From contig JAKOGH010001212.1 of NCBI GenBank assembly GCA_024811115.1, positions 1 through 30,938 on the forward strand: DNA of 30,938 nucleotides, in the 5' to 3' direction. Below, one piece after another: positions 1-11,285 of the stretch. Origin of the DNA: Terana coerulea. Its lineage: Eukaryota > Basidiomycota > Agaricomycetes > Polyporales > Phanerochaetaceae. A model generated the notes under the pieces. It was not told the origin of the DNA, did not search any database, and was given only the letters and a program-made list of their open reading frames with translations. The number at the start of each line of letters is the position of its first letter. The stretch's first letter is position 1. The translations under genes and the position numbers were made by a program.

Positions 1-1325
1 AAAAGCTCGACCAGGGAATTTTGCGCCATCGTAAGCGCGTCCTGAAAAGCGCTCTCGAAGAACTCGTGCTCTCTCTCCAGTAACGCCTCCACATCCTCGA
101 CGCCGTCGGTATGGATGTGCAGACCGACGGCCTGGAGCTTCTGCGGAAGTGGGCAGATGTATGCCGAGCGTTGGCCCAGCTGTTTGCCAGCCTGGCGGCG
201 TGCTTGACCTTCAATTTGTCAAATAACGCAGAGCCAGGCTCAGAGACAGGCCAAGTACTATGGTGTGTAGATTTTCGCCAGAGGAGATGTCAAGCAGGGC
301 TTGTGGACATGGAACATTCGTTAGAGCTCAATCGTCGTCTACGGTCGGTAATCATGAGACTCACCTTCATCGCCCCACTTCGGTATCCAATAGTGCAGAT
401 CCTTGAGCCGCGGACCAATATGACCCAAGAAGGAGGCAAAATTCCCGCTAGGCAGACCCGCGAAGCTGGCACTTTGGATGTTGGACACAATGTTGGCCTG
501 AGTAAGATAGTCTTGCATCCGTATCGGCATTGACCGCGCGTTGCTGTTGATGACAAGAGTGCTTGCCTTCGCGGTGCTCTTGGGCCACGCTGAACTATGC
601 GAGCCAGGAAAAGGTGAGGTCCAGGCTGGGTCTTCTACACGGAGTGTTCCCAAACCCGCGAAGCACTCAACGATGTCAGACATGTCGGAATGTATGGGCA
701 GCTTGGAATCTATCCATCTGAAGCTGCACTCGTAATTGAACCCTCTGTAATAGGTGGCCGAAGCATATGAGATTTCTAGTTGATCGAGAGTTGGACGTGG
801 TAGATGGCGGTCATGGGTGCATTCGTCCAGGAATATGTTGTGCAATTGCAGTGTGTGCATCCTGGATAGGCCGCTTACCAGCGCAAAGAATAGATCTGCA
901 GAGATCGCGCACTGGATATCCCACGTCGGACTACCATCCTGGCGGCGTTTCGGCCATGCGTCCAGTCGCAGTCGCCGTACATAGCTTCGTATTGCGGGGT
1001 TGCTCTCCAGAAAAGTGCAGAACATGGGAAAGGTTTTGTATCGTTCTAGTGGGCGTCGTATAACATCGAACTGTCCATACGTTGGGTCCGTGCGAGGGTA
1101 CTCGCCGTCCTCCAGAGGTGCGTCGTCGGGGACCGGTTTGAACGAACATAGGACATCGCGAAAGAGGTGGGGTAATGCAGTGGCATTCCACGCGCGGGAA
1201 ACGAGAGAGCAGGAACCCAAGTCTTGCTTTCCGCACTTGGGCAGCTGCCAGACTCGATCCCATGGATGGTCGGCGTGGAGGTTCTCGAAGACGAGGCTGA
1301 GAAGTTCAGGAGGGAGGTCTCGCAT
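1..1325 (-). CDS. F-box domain protein, C-terminus off the left edge
   Basis: Probable substrate receptor of an SCF-type ubiquitin ligase. The N-terminus reads MRDLPPELLSLVFENL, a typical F-box opening, followed by CSLVSRAWNATALPHLFRDV, as in the many basidiomycete F-box/LRR-like proteins. I place the start at the ATG at 1325-1323; the frame stays open upstream to 1370 but has no ATG there. Exon 1 runs 1325-365. A 65-bp intron (364-300) has a GTGAGT donor, CTAAC branch site and AAG acceptor. Exon 2 starts at 299 and runs off the window, but its frame changes twice: near 215-217 (TTT run) and near 145-146 (GG). Each change equals one missing base, and the restored reading gives acceptable family-like sequence (LQAVGLHIHTDGVEDVEALL). 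So either the gene is decaying or the consensus has deletion errors. Partner and substrate are unknown. Confidence 0.75.
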
Positions 1326-1360
1326 CGGCGAAGAGGCTTCAAAATATGTATTTACTATTT

Positions 1361-1416
1361 CTGAGATCACTTCCGTTAGAGACAGAGTTGCTTGGGTTGA
1401 AGATGACTCTACTTAC
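1361..1416 (-). other. Putative 5'UTR intron of the F-box gene
   Basis: On minus, GTAAGT at 1416-1411 is followed by CTCTAACGG (branch site) and ends in CTCAG at 1361. The 56-bp length fits introns in this window. No ATG is visible in the short upstream exon, so it would be an intron in the 5' untranslated region, 35 bp ahead of the chosen start codon. Confidence 0.45.
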
Positions 1417-1637
1417 TGCTAGTGCGAGGAATTCAAACGACGAGGTTTGTGGCAAGAGCCACGCTGCAATAGACGCCGCTCCGCCTTCGGCTTCGTGATG
1501 ACATGCATGCAATTTGTCGTTGCTGTGCTCACTGCAAGGTGTCCCACCAATTGTTTACTATGACTCTGGCTCTTTCTCATCAGACCATTGCGTTCTGCTC
1601 GAGGCTTTAATTACAACTAATACAGCATTAATATCAA
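1417..1637. other. Intergenic: F-box promoter side and MFS 3' side
   Basis: No convincing gene. The 1605-1640 part is AT-rich and probably holds the 3' end of the MFS transcript. Short open frames here lack family features. Confidence 0.5.
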
Positions 1638-3594
1638 TTAATGAACATCCTCCTCCTTCACATCCTCTTCCACTGCCGACACACTCTCGATGTCACTTCT
1701 CCTTTTCTCTGCCTCCTGGAGCCCAAACTTCTCATCCGTCGTCTTCCGCATCGGCACCTCCTTCAGCAGCAGCACCGATAGCAGCCCTGCGCCCGATATT
1801 CCGATCATCGTCCTCCACACCACCGCCATGCTCTGCGCGAACGCCGCGCGCACCTCCGTCCGTAGCGGTTCCTCGAGGCCCTTGATGACCGGGATCGCCG
1901 CGTACGCGATCTCCAGGCCCTCCGGGAACTGGCGCACGAAGCCCGGCGGGAGCGTCCGCCTGAGCTCGTTCTGGAGGATCGTCGACGCGATCGTGATGCC
2001 CCACGTCTGCGCGAAGGCGCGGCTGAACGCGAGGAACGCGATCGCGGACGCGGTGCGCTCGACGGGCAGCGGCGAGAGCACGGGAAGATTGTGGTCGTGA
2101 AGAGCATGCCGAGCCCCGCGGCGACGAGGATCTGGTACCCGACCCACTGCGCGACGGAGTCGCCTGCGCGCAGGAGGCTCATAAGCCCGAAGCCGGCGAC
2201 GGTCGCCGCCCAGCCAACAATAATGACTGGTCGGTATCGCTGCAGGACGTGTACGGCTAACCCAGCGAAGAGCGCAAACGGCGCGATGATCAGCGCGGTT
2301 GGGAGACCATCCACACCTGAGCCGATAGGCGATGCGCCGAGTGTGGCTTGGAAGTATACGGGAAGGTAGTACACGACGGCTATCATAACGATGCCATGAA
2401 AGAGTGTGCACAGATAACTGTAAGTGCTTCATCAGCATAATGTAAGACATGCGGATTGTACAGACTTACCCTCCGACGGTAGTACGGTTGCTCAGCACTT
2501 CCCAGGGAATCGCTGGTTCACGCGGCACCTTGCCTTCGTATAGTAAGGAGACGCCTATAAGGACAAGGCCGACAATTAAGGGAGCCAGAACTTGCGCCGA
2601 CACCCAAGGGAAGCGTATGCCACCAAATGTAAGGCCCACAATAGCAAGTGTGGAACCAGCAATAACAATAAAATTCCCTCTACAAATAGGAGTCAGCGAA
2701 GGCAGATGTACGAGCACACACGGACACTCACAGCCAGTCAACCCTCGCAAGCTTTGTCCATATCGATCCTTCGGGGTTCGTACTTGGAGGAAGAAAAACA
2801 CCAGGCCAAACGCTATGACGGTGACCGGTAGGTTGATATCTGTAGCTGGCGTTATTGATGTGCCCGGGTTTATAATTCAGATGTGAACATACAAAATAGC
2901 CATCTCCAAGACGCCTTTTCAGCCAAAGAGCCACCCTAAATCGGGGATGAGAACAGTAGGGGCCAAGTTTTTGTACACTCACAATCGGAGGACCAACTCC
3001 CGACGCCAGAGCCCACGCCAAACTGATAATGCCCTGATACAGCCCCCGTTCCGCCAACGGAACCAGGTCTGACGTGATAGTGATAGCCAGGAAAAAGATA
3101 GCGCCTCCTCCGATGCCCTGTACAGCTGTGGGAACAATAGGACGTCATCCGTCAGTTCGTCCCTGGTCAAGATAGCGAACCGGGCTTACTTCGAGCCCCA
3201 ATGAGCATGTTCATGTTCTGCGCAGCCCCGCTAACGCGCTCCCCACCGCGAAGAACAGAATGGATCCCAGCATGGTGGGTTTGCGACCAAAGATGTCCGC
3301 GAGCGCGCCCGACAAGGGAAGGATTGCGGTACTGGCGAGTGCGTATGCAGAGCCGACCCAGGTGAATTTGTCTCCGCCATTCAGGTCCGCCGTTATCGTC
3401 GGCAGGGCGGTCGATACGGCGGTGAGGTCGAGCGCAGAAAGGAATATGGAGACGACAATCGAGATGTAGGATAGCCAGAAGGCAGAGCCTTTGCCTTTCG
3501 CCCCAGTCCTCGTCGGCGCCGTGGTCGGTGAGATAGTTGGAGGCTCCGTGGCCGCCGCAGAGAACGACGCTTGCAGCGTAGTCGTCGAGGACAT
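1638..3594 (-). CDS. MFS multidrug/metabolite exporter (14-TM type), six exons, three apparent frameshifts
   Basis: Proton-driven plasma-membrane efflux transporter of the major facilitator superfamily, drug:H+ antiporter type. Seen: LDLTAVSTALPTI (TM1), a loop motif GALADIFGRKP (motif A), and ALASGVGPPIGG (antiporter motif C, TM5), then further hydrophobic segments and a charged, Glu-rich C-terminus. Exons: 3594-3190, 3125-2983, 2935-2893 (43-nt microexon, GSLAEKASWRWLF), 2839-2732, 2679-2470, 2417-1638; all five introns are 47-64 bp GT-AG. The frame breaks at three places: CCCC 3226-3229, GGGG 2773-2776 and GGG 2082-2084. At each, one missing base restores family sequence. Exon total 1689 nt plus three restored bases is 1692 nt (564 codons), normal for the family. 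Substrate cannot be read from sequence. It could be a pseudogene, or intact with homopolymer errors. Confidence 0.85.
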
Positions 3595-4411
3595 CTGAGG
3601 CGTGGAAGTCGTAAAGAGAGGTGAGGTCCGACTTCTTCAACCATCCCCATATCTCCCGGGTCTTATACTGACACTCCTCCCCAGAGGATACAACGCAGCG
3701 CTCTATGTCAAGTTCATCCAAGGTCAGTTGCTCCGCACTGCCCAACAGCAGTAGGCGACCGTACCTTAGTTGCCGGACGATCTCTGGAGGGGAGATTAAC
3801 CCGCAAGGGCAAGTCCGTTAAGGTCGGGATGCCTGCATGAGGAAGGCGACCAACAAGGCACTCGTCATTCCTTTCGGTGACAGCAGCTTCACGTATTGAC
3901 GCTGACGTCATGACAAAGTTGTGGGGAGGACGTTGGGGTAGAGCATTGCAGTACGCCTGCGCGAGTCTGGCGGTGATGCACTCGTATGGCTCTGATAGCA
4001 CGAGCAACGCACAGGTCGCAAAGTAGGCGAAAGAAAACATCAGCATTTTTTCTTTCGGCAAGAAGGATTGTAGAGAGCGTAGCATACCATTTGTTGACAA
4101 TATCATACCAAGAGGATAATGTTGGTAAAGCTTGTCGAAAGCTGAGACTTCAGACTCTGCATGCGGTGATCAGAGTGCTAGAAAATAACAGGGATGGGAT
4201 AGGTGAGGAGGTGGTCGAGGGAGACCAAAGGCTATACACGTATAAGGTGCAATTTCCAGCTCCTTATATGGTGTGCCGGATATCCCCACTAAAACAATAT
4301 AGCGGGGAGACTTCGAAGACTGACAATGACACTGATGAACTTGTTGTGATTTCAAATATCTTGGTCGAATTGCAAGGGCACAGCCGTTACCAGACCGTCC
4401 CTGTTTAAGTA
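3595..4411. other. Intergenic region upstream of the MFS gene
   Basis: Holds the MFS promoter and no firm gene. A minus-strand frame at 3714-4106 has a hydrophobic N-terminal stretch (MLMFSFAYFATCALLVL) that could mimic a signal peptide, but it has no recognised family and no intron context, so I do not call it. A CRE-like TGACGTCA lies at 3903-3910. Confidence 0.45.
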
Positions 4412-4560
4412 TTACTGGTGGGTAAGGATGAGATTTTTGTCTAGAAGGTTTGAACTGCGAGGCTCGCTAGTACTGACATGCCAATATCTCACCCCATGTC
4501 CCGATGGTTCTGTTCTTGTCGAGCTCTTAGAGTAGCCGCTCTGGTCATCCTCGACGTTGA
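4412..4560 (-). pseudogene. Relic of a MYND-gene first exon (third copy)
   Basis: This stretch aligns by eye with 10141-10262, the first recognisable exon of MYND gene A. On minus, the intact copy reads MEYKIGMPVPQ before a GTAAGT donor; here the same place reads like M-G-stop-D-I-G-M-S-V, with an in-frame TGA. The rest of the gene is missing to the left, where the MFS upstream region begins. It is therefore a decayed fragment, and it shows that the kinase/MYND module once had at least one more unit on this side. Confidence 0.5.
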
Positions 4561-4745
4561 AGGAAAGAGTCAGAGGAGATCTAAAATTGCAGATCCGATC
4601 AAGCTCATCACGGCAGGCCCCGAGAGAGGGGAGAGCGCTGATCGCTGAGGTTCCCCTTTTGGGAATACAGGTTGAACTTGAATTGGACTCAGCTCGTAGC
4701 GGCAGACGAACTTCATATTCTCTGACCCGTTCTGAGCTATTAAGG
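4556..4745. promoter_or_regulatory. Conserved intergenic block ahead of kinase A
   Basis: Shares blocks such as GAGTCAGAGGAGATCT and GGTTGAACTTGAA-type words with 10262-10430. In unit B the block lies between the divergent MYND A and kinase B genes, so it is a good candidate for a shared bidirectional promoter. No specific factor site is claimed. Confidence 0.45.
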
Positions 4746-5004
4746 GTAGTAGGAGGTAAGTGTATTTGTACCATTGAGTTGACGCAATTCAACTCGTACT
4801 AAGCCCACACCTTCAGCTCGCACCGCTGATCCTTGTACGGCAGCACATTTTTGCATTGACCTGGCAGGACGGACCTATTAACGCGCGACACTCCGCGAAC
4901 TCACCGCTGTGCACGTGCCACAAACCTGAGGTTGATATTTGGTGAACATTCATTGTTGTTTTCACTCACCGAACAACTGCTCACTGTCTGCGATCCCATC
5001 CGCA

Positions 5005-8000
5005 ATGCAGCGATCCTCGCCCAGGGCTGCTTCACCTCCTCTCAACGGAGGTGCGCCATTGCAGGATAGTGCCGTACCATCGCGAGTCCAGAACGACGAC
5101 GTAAGATTTCTTTTGCCTCGCCTTTCTCTCCGCCACGAGACTCGACACCGCAACTGGATCTCCACCATCGGCGTCCCCGTCTCCAGACTCGTCGGGGATT
5201 CACCTCCGCCTGCTCCCTCTTGATCCATCCTCGTCCTTGTCCCCGCCATCCGCAAGTGTTCGAGATTTGCCACACTCCTCCCCGGAGACGTCGAACCCGT
5301 CTGTTCAAGCTAACGCTCTCGACGCCACACCGAGGAGACCTAAGAGGTCCCACGGGCCTCAGGCCAGTCCCGTCCCTCAATCATTTCCGCCTGACGCCCC
5401 CGTGACTCCTCCACGCCAATCTCAAGCATCCGCGTCACAGTCGATTTCCTTTGAGTCGTCACCATTGGCAGACCTCACCCCATCCCCATCCCAATTTCCC
5501 GTAACTCCCTCACGTCAGTCCCGAGGCACAACCTCCCAGCCAGGCTTACCTGCGTCGCCTTTGACAGAGCCCAACGTAACCCCACGTCGCTCAGAGTACT
5601 CGGGAATAACGTCGTCGCGGGAGTCGACTCTAAGCGATCTCTCTTCCGAAGCTGAGGAAGCTGAGGACCTCACCGCTTCGTCTGCGCAGCGGGACGACCA
5701 CCTGCGCGAGCGCTACAATACCTTCTCACACGACAGCTTCAAGCGTCGTCGCGCCGAAGAGCCGAAGGAGTCCCTGACAACCCCGAAGCAGCCCCTGCCC
5801 GCGGCCCCACCGACCACCCCCCCGATTGCCGACCTCCGGAGCAAAGGGAGGACATCATAAGAAGCAAGACTACGCTTACCAGGTGGACTGGGAGATGATG
5901 AAGCTGTACGCTGTGCTTCCGCCGCATGAGTTTTTGCAGCTGTTCTTTCTGGCAGCGCCGACCTAAACAAGAAAGTGGTGAAGAAGATCCACGACAAGCT
6001 TGGGAGTCGGATGCAGGACCCTAGAAGAAAGCTCCAAAACGAGAAAGATATGTACCCTCCTTTAGTAAGTGAAATCAACTATCGGCGTGTGCTTTTGTTG
6101 TCTCAGGCTCATGGGACATCCCAGTGCGAAGCCATCGGTGAGGCTCTAGCGGACACCAAATACACCGTTAAGGACACGTCCAACCGCCACGAAGATGCAT
6201 TTCATGATGGGAAACCGGATCTCGTTATTTACCACCGTGATACGGAGGGGAGCGGAGGATGGCAGCTCGTCGGAGAGGACGATCCGTCGTACAAGAGCAC
6301 CACTAGGAAACGCCGCAAATGGGACGGAGATCTACGATGGGCCTGGTTGCTTACCTTGGTTGAGGTTAAGTTCAACTCCTCGGCGGATCCTTTGCCGACT
6401 CTTCGCATACTGGGCTTCCCGAGATCAACCTCGGCGACGGGGACAGGGCAGACTCCCGGGTACAGATAATTCGATACGCGGTGGAAGCGATGCACCGTCA
6501 ACATCGGACATGTTTCTTCTCGGTTTTTATCACGAAGCATACGGCGCGTTTGTTGCGATGGGACCGATGTGGCTGCATCATGAGCGAGAGCTTTAACTAC
6601 CTCGACAACCCCGAACACCTCCTGAACTTTTTCTACCGGCTCGCGAAAGCGGACGCCGTTACTCAGGGGTATGACCTGTCGATCAAGCTCGCCTCCCGGG
6701 TGCAACTCAAGGAGTTAGAACTATACAAGGGGAGCTCGAGCGGATGGTCGAGAATCCGAAGGCCAACAAATGGCACAAGCAATTTGTCGGGGACATGTGG
6801 AAAGAGCAGGTCAAGTTTCCCATTGTACAGGTGAGTATCAGTTGACGAATAATACAGCTCACCACTCTGACACGACGCCCAGTTCGATTGTCCATTCTTC
6901 GACATCGCCGACCGGAGTCAGTCCAAGCCGGCCACTATCTTGATTGGTCGTTATCGCGTGGGACGGTGGTCGCCGACCGGACGCGCCACTAAGGGTTTCA
7001 TCGGGTACATTGTTGGCCAACGCAAGCTATGCTTTGTGAAGGATTCTTGGAGGCCAAATCACGAGTCCATATCTACAGAGCTCGAAACGTATATGCTTCT
7101 GCACCAGAAGGGTGTTTCGTACATCCCCAAAGTTCTCGGCGGCGGAGATGTTCTCCACCAACGCCCGGGGCATGATGCACTTGTGGACCAACGCACGCTT
7201 ACTCAGGACTTCCTAACGGATGTTCCACGCCTGCGGGAGCGGGTACACTGTCGTCTGATTCTCGGTACCATCGGAATACCTCTGATGGAGTATAAGCTGG
7301 GTCACCACATGATCCATGTCGTACTTTGCGCTCTCATAGGTGTGGTGTACATCTCCATGTTACTGCGTCTCTTGTCTTTCTCACCCTCTGATCTCATTAT
7401 AGCCCATCAAATGGCTTACAAAAACGCCGAGATATTGCATCGTGACATCAGCGACGGGAACATCATGATTAATATCGACACTCTGGACAATGGAGAGGTG
7501 CCGCCCTATGGCATCTTGACGGATTGGGATTTGAGCAGGCCTGCCGCAAATTTGAGTGCTGAGGCTACTCAACATGGTCGTTCGGTATGGTGCATCACGG
7601 AATAGAAGTGAATATTCAACACTGACTAGAGATGACGATTATGATAGGGTACGTGGCCTTTCATGTCGGGAATACTGCTGCAACATCCCCTCAAGCCGGT
7701 GTCGCTCGCGGATGATTTGGAGTCCTTCGTACACGTGATCCGATTGAACACTCTTCGATTTCACCACACGAATTTGACCATGACATCCTACCTCGAACAA
7801 GAGGAACCCCGCAACAATACGAACGAAGACCTTGCCTTGCATGTCTGGACATACTATCATAAGGATGCAAAGATCGACGGCTCCTCTTATCGGATAGGTG
7901 GGGACGAGAAGGTCAGAACCTTTATGCAAAAGGATCCGCCTTTCAAGCTTATGGCGGGCGAAGGTGAAGCTTTCGACCTTCTGTTGAGGGCCTCCACCAC

Positions 8001-8480
8001 TGCTGCCATACACATTACGCACTACAGGACTTCGATGCACTTGCCAAGAAATATAAGGTAGCTCCCGCGGTTGGGGTCTCCAAGGCGGCTGAAATCAATG
8101 CAAAACCGGCGAATTTCACGTCGGACGCCGTCAACGCTTTTGAAGCCGCCATAGAGAAAACAGAGGCGATGGACTCATCTCGTAGTGCACCAATGCCCAC
8201 AGTTCAACGGCCATCATCGGAGCTTGAGGGCCTCCTCACTCATGAAAAGCTCGGAGCCATCCTCGGCAAAGCCCTCAGTAAGAACCTTCAGCTGTGGGAT
8301 CCGGTGCTCAATAGCAAGATCATCGATCAGTTCGATGGCCTGTGGATCTACCTCCCCGCGGCGGATAGGAACCTATCCTCGATGCCGAGCACTGCCACTT
8401 GCAGCAGCTCTTCCAACAAACGCGCGTCAGAAGACCAAGAGAGTAGCCGGTCAAAGAGGGTTAAGACTGCCAGGAAGTAG
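5005..8480 (+). pseudogene. FunK1-family protein kinase, copy A, frameshifted
   Basis: Fungal-type (FunK1) kinase: a diverged Ser/Thr-kinase fold with an uncharacterised role, expanded in Agaricomycetes. Candidate start is the ATG at 5005; a Pro/Ser/Thr-rich disordered N-terminus (to about 5850) precedes the kinase region. Core exons match copy B: 6125-6830, 6883-7339, 7403-7584, 7648-8480, with introns 6065-6124, 6831-6882, 7340-7402, 7585-7647. Motifs: CFVKDSW (ATP-lysine region), HRDISDGNIMI (catalytic loop), LTDWDLSR (DFG equivalent, DWD), GTWPFMS. The C-terminus SKRVKTARK looks like a nuclear localisation signal. Five single-base deletions break the frame, near 5845, 5957, 6390, 6735 and 7998. 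For the last three, copy B has the extra base at the aligned place. The exon-1 to exon-2 join near 5101 (GTAAGA) is uncertain. Confidence 0.8.
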
Positions 8481-8817
8481 ATATTTATGAGGGCGACGAG
8501 GTAGTGTTCTTTGTACCGTGTTGATTTCGGTCTGCCTGGCTTGTTTTACACCTTTCCATGCACCTCTTCTCATGCACTTTTATTGTATCGTAATGTAGAT
8601 GGACCTTACATGAATTGTAATTGCCGTCACAATGCCGTACAACTGGGTAAAATATTGACTAACTGCGAGCAAGGCGCTCCATATATTGCAGAACACTGGC
8701 CACCTCTGTAACAACAGAACCGTAAGGCAGCGAGCAACTTATCGCGCTGCACAATCCACATAAATCGCGAAAGTGTACCAAAATAACCTATATCATGGCC
8801 AAAGGCTTACAAAGAGT
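8481..8817. other. Convergent 3' intergenic region, unit A
   Basis: Lies between the stop of kinase A and the stop of MYND A; it must carry both 3' ends. Closely matches 13889-14410 of unit B except for an extra insertion there. No gene seen. Confidence 0.6.
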
Positions 8818-10243
8818 CTATTCGCTGTTTATCGTAAATCGGGTGGTCCCCTTCCGCATGCCTAAGTCATTTCGGAGGTCGTCTTCCTGAACCAGCTCCT
8901 CGAACGGCCGGCAAGGCTCCTTCTTGTGCCGCTTCCAATCCGCTTTCTGACATTCGGGCTGTGATGTTGCTCAACTTAGTAACGAGCGGGATCAGCAGAT
9001 TCATGATCACATACCGAGCAATAAGTGGCTACTTTGCAGATGAAGCACTGCTTCAGGTCGACCCCGTCCAGCTCCCCGCTGCCCTCGGCCCCCTTCTTCA
9101 TCTTCCGCGCCAAGCATCCAGGGTTACGGTAGATCTTCTTGGTCTGCGCCGTCTTGCCGATGATCCCATACAGCTCCGGGTCCATGTCGTCCTCGCTCTC
9201 CTCGTCGTCTTCGTCGGCGACTGTCAGGCGTTGCAGCGCTTGGAGCTCCGACGTGTCTGGATCCAGGTCATGCGTAGGCGGCTCGTCCCGCGGATGGGTT
9301 GCGCGGTACTCCTGCAGCTCCTGCCGTTCACGAAGGCCGAGGTCGCGCATGTTCGGCTTGCCGAGCTGCACGCGTCGCTTCTGCAGCACCTTTTCGCGGT
9401 CGCAGATGCAGGCCTCCGTGTCGTGCAGGAATTCGCAGTGGGGGTCCCAACACCCGGCTTCTCGGGCAAATCACTAGCAGGTGATAATAAGTCACATATC
9501 AGTGAGAGTGAAGATAAGTGACTATATGCGTGCCGAGCTCGCATAACGCACCATGCAGGGTATCAGACCTTTCGCAAAGCCATTCTTCTTCACCTTCTCA
9601 AACAGCCGGTCCCACGGCTTGCAGCCAGTCGTACCAGCTGGGGAATGATAGTGCAGTATCATATTCCAAAAGGGCGCGCATCTCCGGCGTCGCGCAAGAT
9701 TCCCGCCTCGCGGCTCTGCCAGTGGTTCCGGAAGCCGCGAACGTATATCTGGAGCTCCTCCGGGTCCATCGTGCCGTCCGGGCGCAGATCCAGCTTGACA
9801 TTGACGACGGGCTTGAGCTGGTAGGGTGTGTACTTTCGAAACACAATGCCCTTGCGCGGAAAGAAAATACCCTTGGACATGTTAGGAGGCGTGTCTATGA
9901 GCTCGAAGTCGCCTTTAATGGCGGCGCATTGTGTGGTAGCGTTCGATGGAGAGTGCAGCTTGCCCCTTTCCGATTTCCGCGTCTTTTGTGTGGTGTGTAT
10001 ACCTTGCTTGGACTCTGTTCTGCGTAGTAAGTAGTCTTATATGGAAGGAACGAAAGAGGCTCGAGAGTCGAGACGACGTGCTGGCCCAAAAGCGAGACTC
10101 AAGCGCCCAGCGGCGAGCGCGACTTACAAGAGGACTTACTGCGGTACTGGCATGCCAATTTTGTATTCCATGCTACGATACTCGTTCCGCAAGTTTTCTT
10201 TCTGCTTGAGCTCGTCGAGTGGTCGCTCTGGCTTTGTTAGTCA
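8818..10243 (-). pseudogene. CCCH/MYND zinc-finger protein, copy A, disrupted
   Basis: Member of a basidiomycete family with a C-terminal MYND finger (a Zn-binding, protein-interaction module). Visible exons on minus: first exon about 10243-10132 (ELKQKENLRNEYRSMEYKI, then a GTAAGT donor); middle exon from about 10020 (SIERYHT, GIFFPRKGIVFRKYTPYQL, RPDGTMDPEELQIYVRGFR); 9473-9015 (GCWDPHCEFLHDTEAC, CCCH-like, then PGCLARKMKKGAEGSGELDG and QCFICKVATYCS); and 8958-8818 (PECQKADWKRHKKEPC). The 56-bp intron 9014-8959 splits the MYND Cys series. Disruptions: a 2-nt loss near 9931 relative to copy B, a -1 before FWNMILHYHSP near 9668, and TGA at 9473-9471 where copy B has TGG (Trp). It ends with GMRKGTTRFTINSE. 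The true first exon and start are not resolved. Confidence 0.75.
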
Positions 10244-10261
10244 TCTTCGTGTTGAACGTCG

Positions 10262-10430
10262 AACGAGAGTCAGAGGAGATCTGAAATTGCACGCGACTTC
10301 ACAAGAGATGAGCGTCTAACACGCTGATTGCTGACATTCCCTCTTTGGGAACACCAGTTGAACTTGAAGTTTGCTTCTCGGTGCGGACAGAGCCCAATCC
10401 AACATTCCGGTGCTCTGATCTGACAAGGGC
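10262..10430. promoter_or_regulatory. Bidirectional intergenic block between MYND A and kinase B
   Basis: Conserved with 4556-4745. Divergent position between a minus-strand gene ending its 5' side near 10243 and a plus-strand kinase suggests shared promoter sequence. No defined factor site is claimed. Confidence 0.4.
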
Positions 10431-10799
10431 AGAAAATGTAAGCTTATGTATATCAGCGAGCTGGTCTAAATGAACTCACGTTAAGTCCGCTCCGTCAAAG
10501 TGCGGCAACAAATTCATCCAACTAGATATTCAAATTTTGCTGTGGCAGGAACGCAACGAACCCGTGCACGTACAATACGCCGGTGTGCCCACGCCGGTTT
10601 AATTCAACTTGAGGTGGTTATCTATTTTTCTCTTTTTCTGATCAAGCAAGGGCTCATCGCTTATGCTTTCCTCCGGCATGCCGTAGAGATCCTCGGTCAG
10701 CGCCCCTTTGCGTCCTCTTGCCAGAGACACGCCATCGCGAAGTGGTGTCTTCCCACTGTGAGCTTCAGAATACGACGAGGATTTATCTTGTCGCATTCT

Positions 10800-11285
10800 A
10801 CACGAGGTCCGTCATCGGACAGATTCCTTCTCCACTGCCCGCGTCCCCGTCTCCAGAATCATCGACTGCTCCACCTGCATTCGACGCTTTCGGTTCAGCC
10901 TCGCCTCGGTACTCGCTACAGGCAGGTGCCCAGGACTTACGTTGCTCCTTTTTGGAGACGTGCAAGCTTTCTACTCGCTCTGACGTTGCTGAGGACACAC
11001 CGCGCGTAATCCCCAGAACTCCCGCGGGTCTTAGGCCGCTTTCACACTGACATCTGGTTCGTCTCTTTTGTATTTCGACTTGCCTGTAGCTCCTCCTCGC
11101 AGATATACAGCATTGAAAATCCTATTCAAGCCTTACGACCTGTAGGAAACTTGCATTACCTTCTATCACGGCGAGTCCAAGGACCGTGGCGCGCAGGACA
11201 AGACGAAAGCCCCGCATTGCCGACATCCGGAGCAAAGGAGGCGAACAATAAGAAGAAATACTACAATTAGAAATTGGATTGCGAG
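10800..11285 (+). pseudogene. Decayed N-terminal extension of kinase B
   Basis: Corresponds to the disordered N-terminal coding region of kinase A. It starts with ASPSPESSTAPPA, similar to A's SPSPDSSG, but diverges with deletions and stops. The word RSKGG/E-x-NNKKKYYN aligns with A's GGHHKKQDYAYQ, and A's CAG (Gln) codon is TAG here at about 11265-11267. This blocks read-through into the kinase from upstream, so kinase B most likely starts at the internal ATG at 11286. It could instead be 5'UTR. Confidence 0.5.

Larger units (their letters stand above)
4466..10096. repeat. Tandem segmental duplication, unit A (FunK1 + MYND)
   Basis: Unit A is homologous over its length to 10141-15724, in the same orientation. 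Boundaries: 4466 matches 10141, and the block around CTGGCCCAAAAGCGAG at 10081-10096 matches 15709-15724. Kinase exons, intron positions, the convergent MYND gene and flanking non-coding sequence all correspond. The separation between units is only about 45 bp, so this is a head-to-tail duplication. Confidence 0.85.

Noticed and set aside
2449..2886. Plus-strand ORF opposite the MFS gene
   Set aside because: Lies antisense to transporter exons and introns with clear splice signals on minus.
3714..4106. Small secreted protein gene on minus
   Set aside because: A hydrophobic start is visible, but the rest is low in family features and lies in the MFS upstream region; no support beyond an open frame.
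8961..9521. Plus-strand Leu/Val-rich ORF opposite MYND A
   Set aside because: Antisense of the MYND exon, created by GC-rich codon use; the equivalent in unit B is broken.
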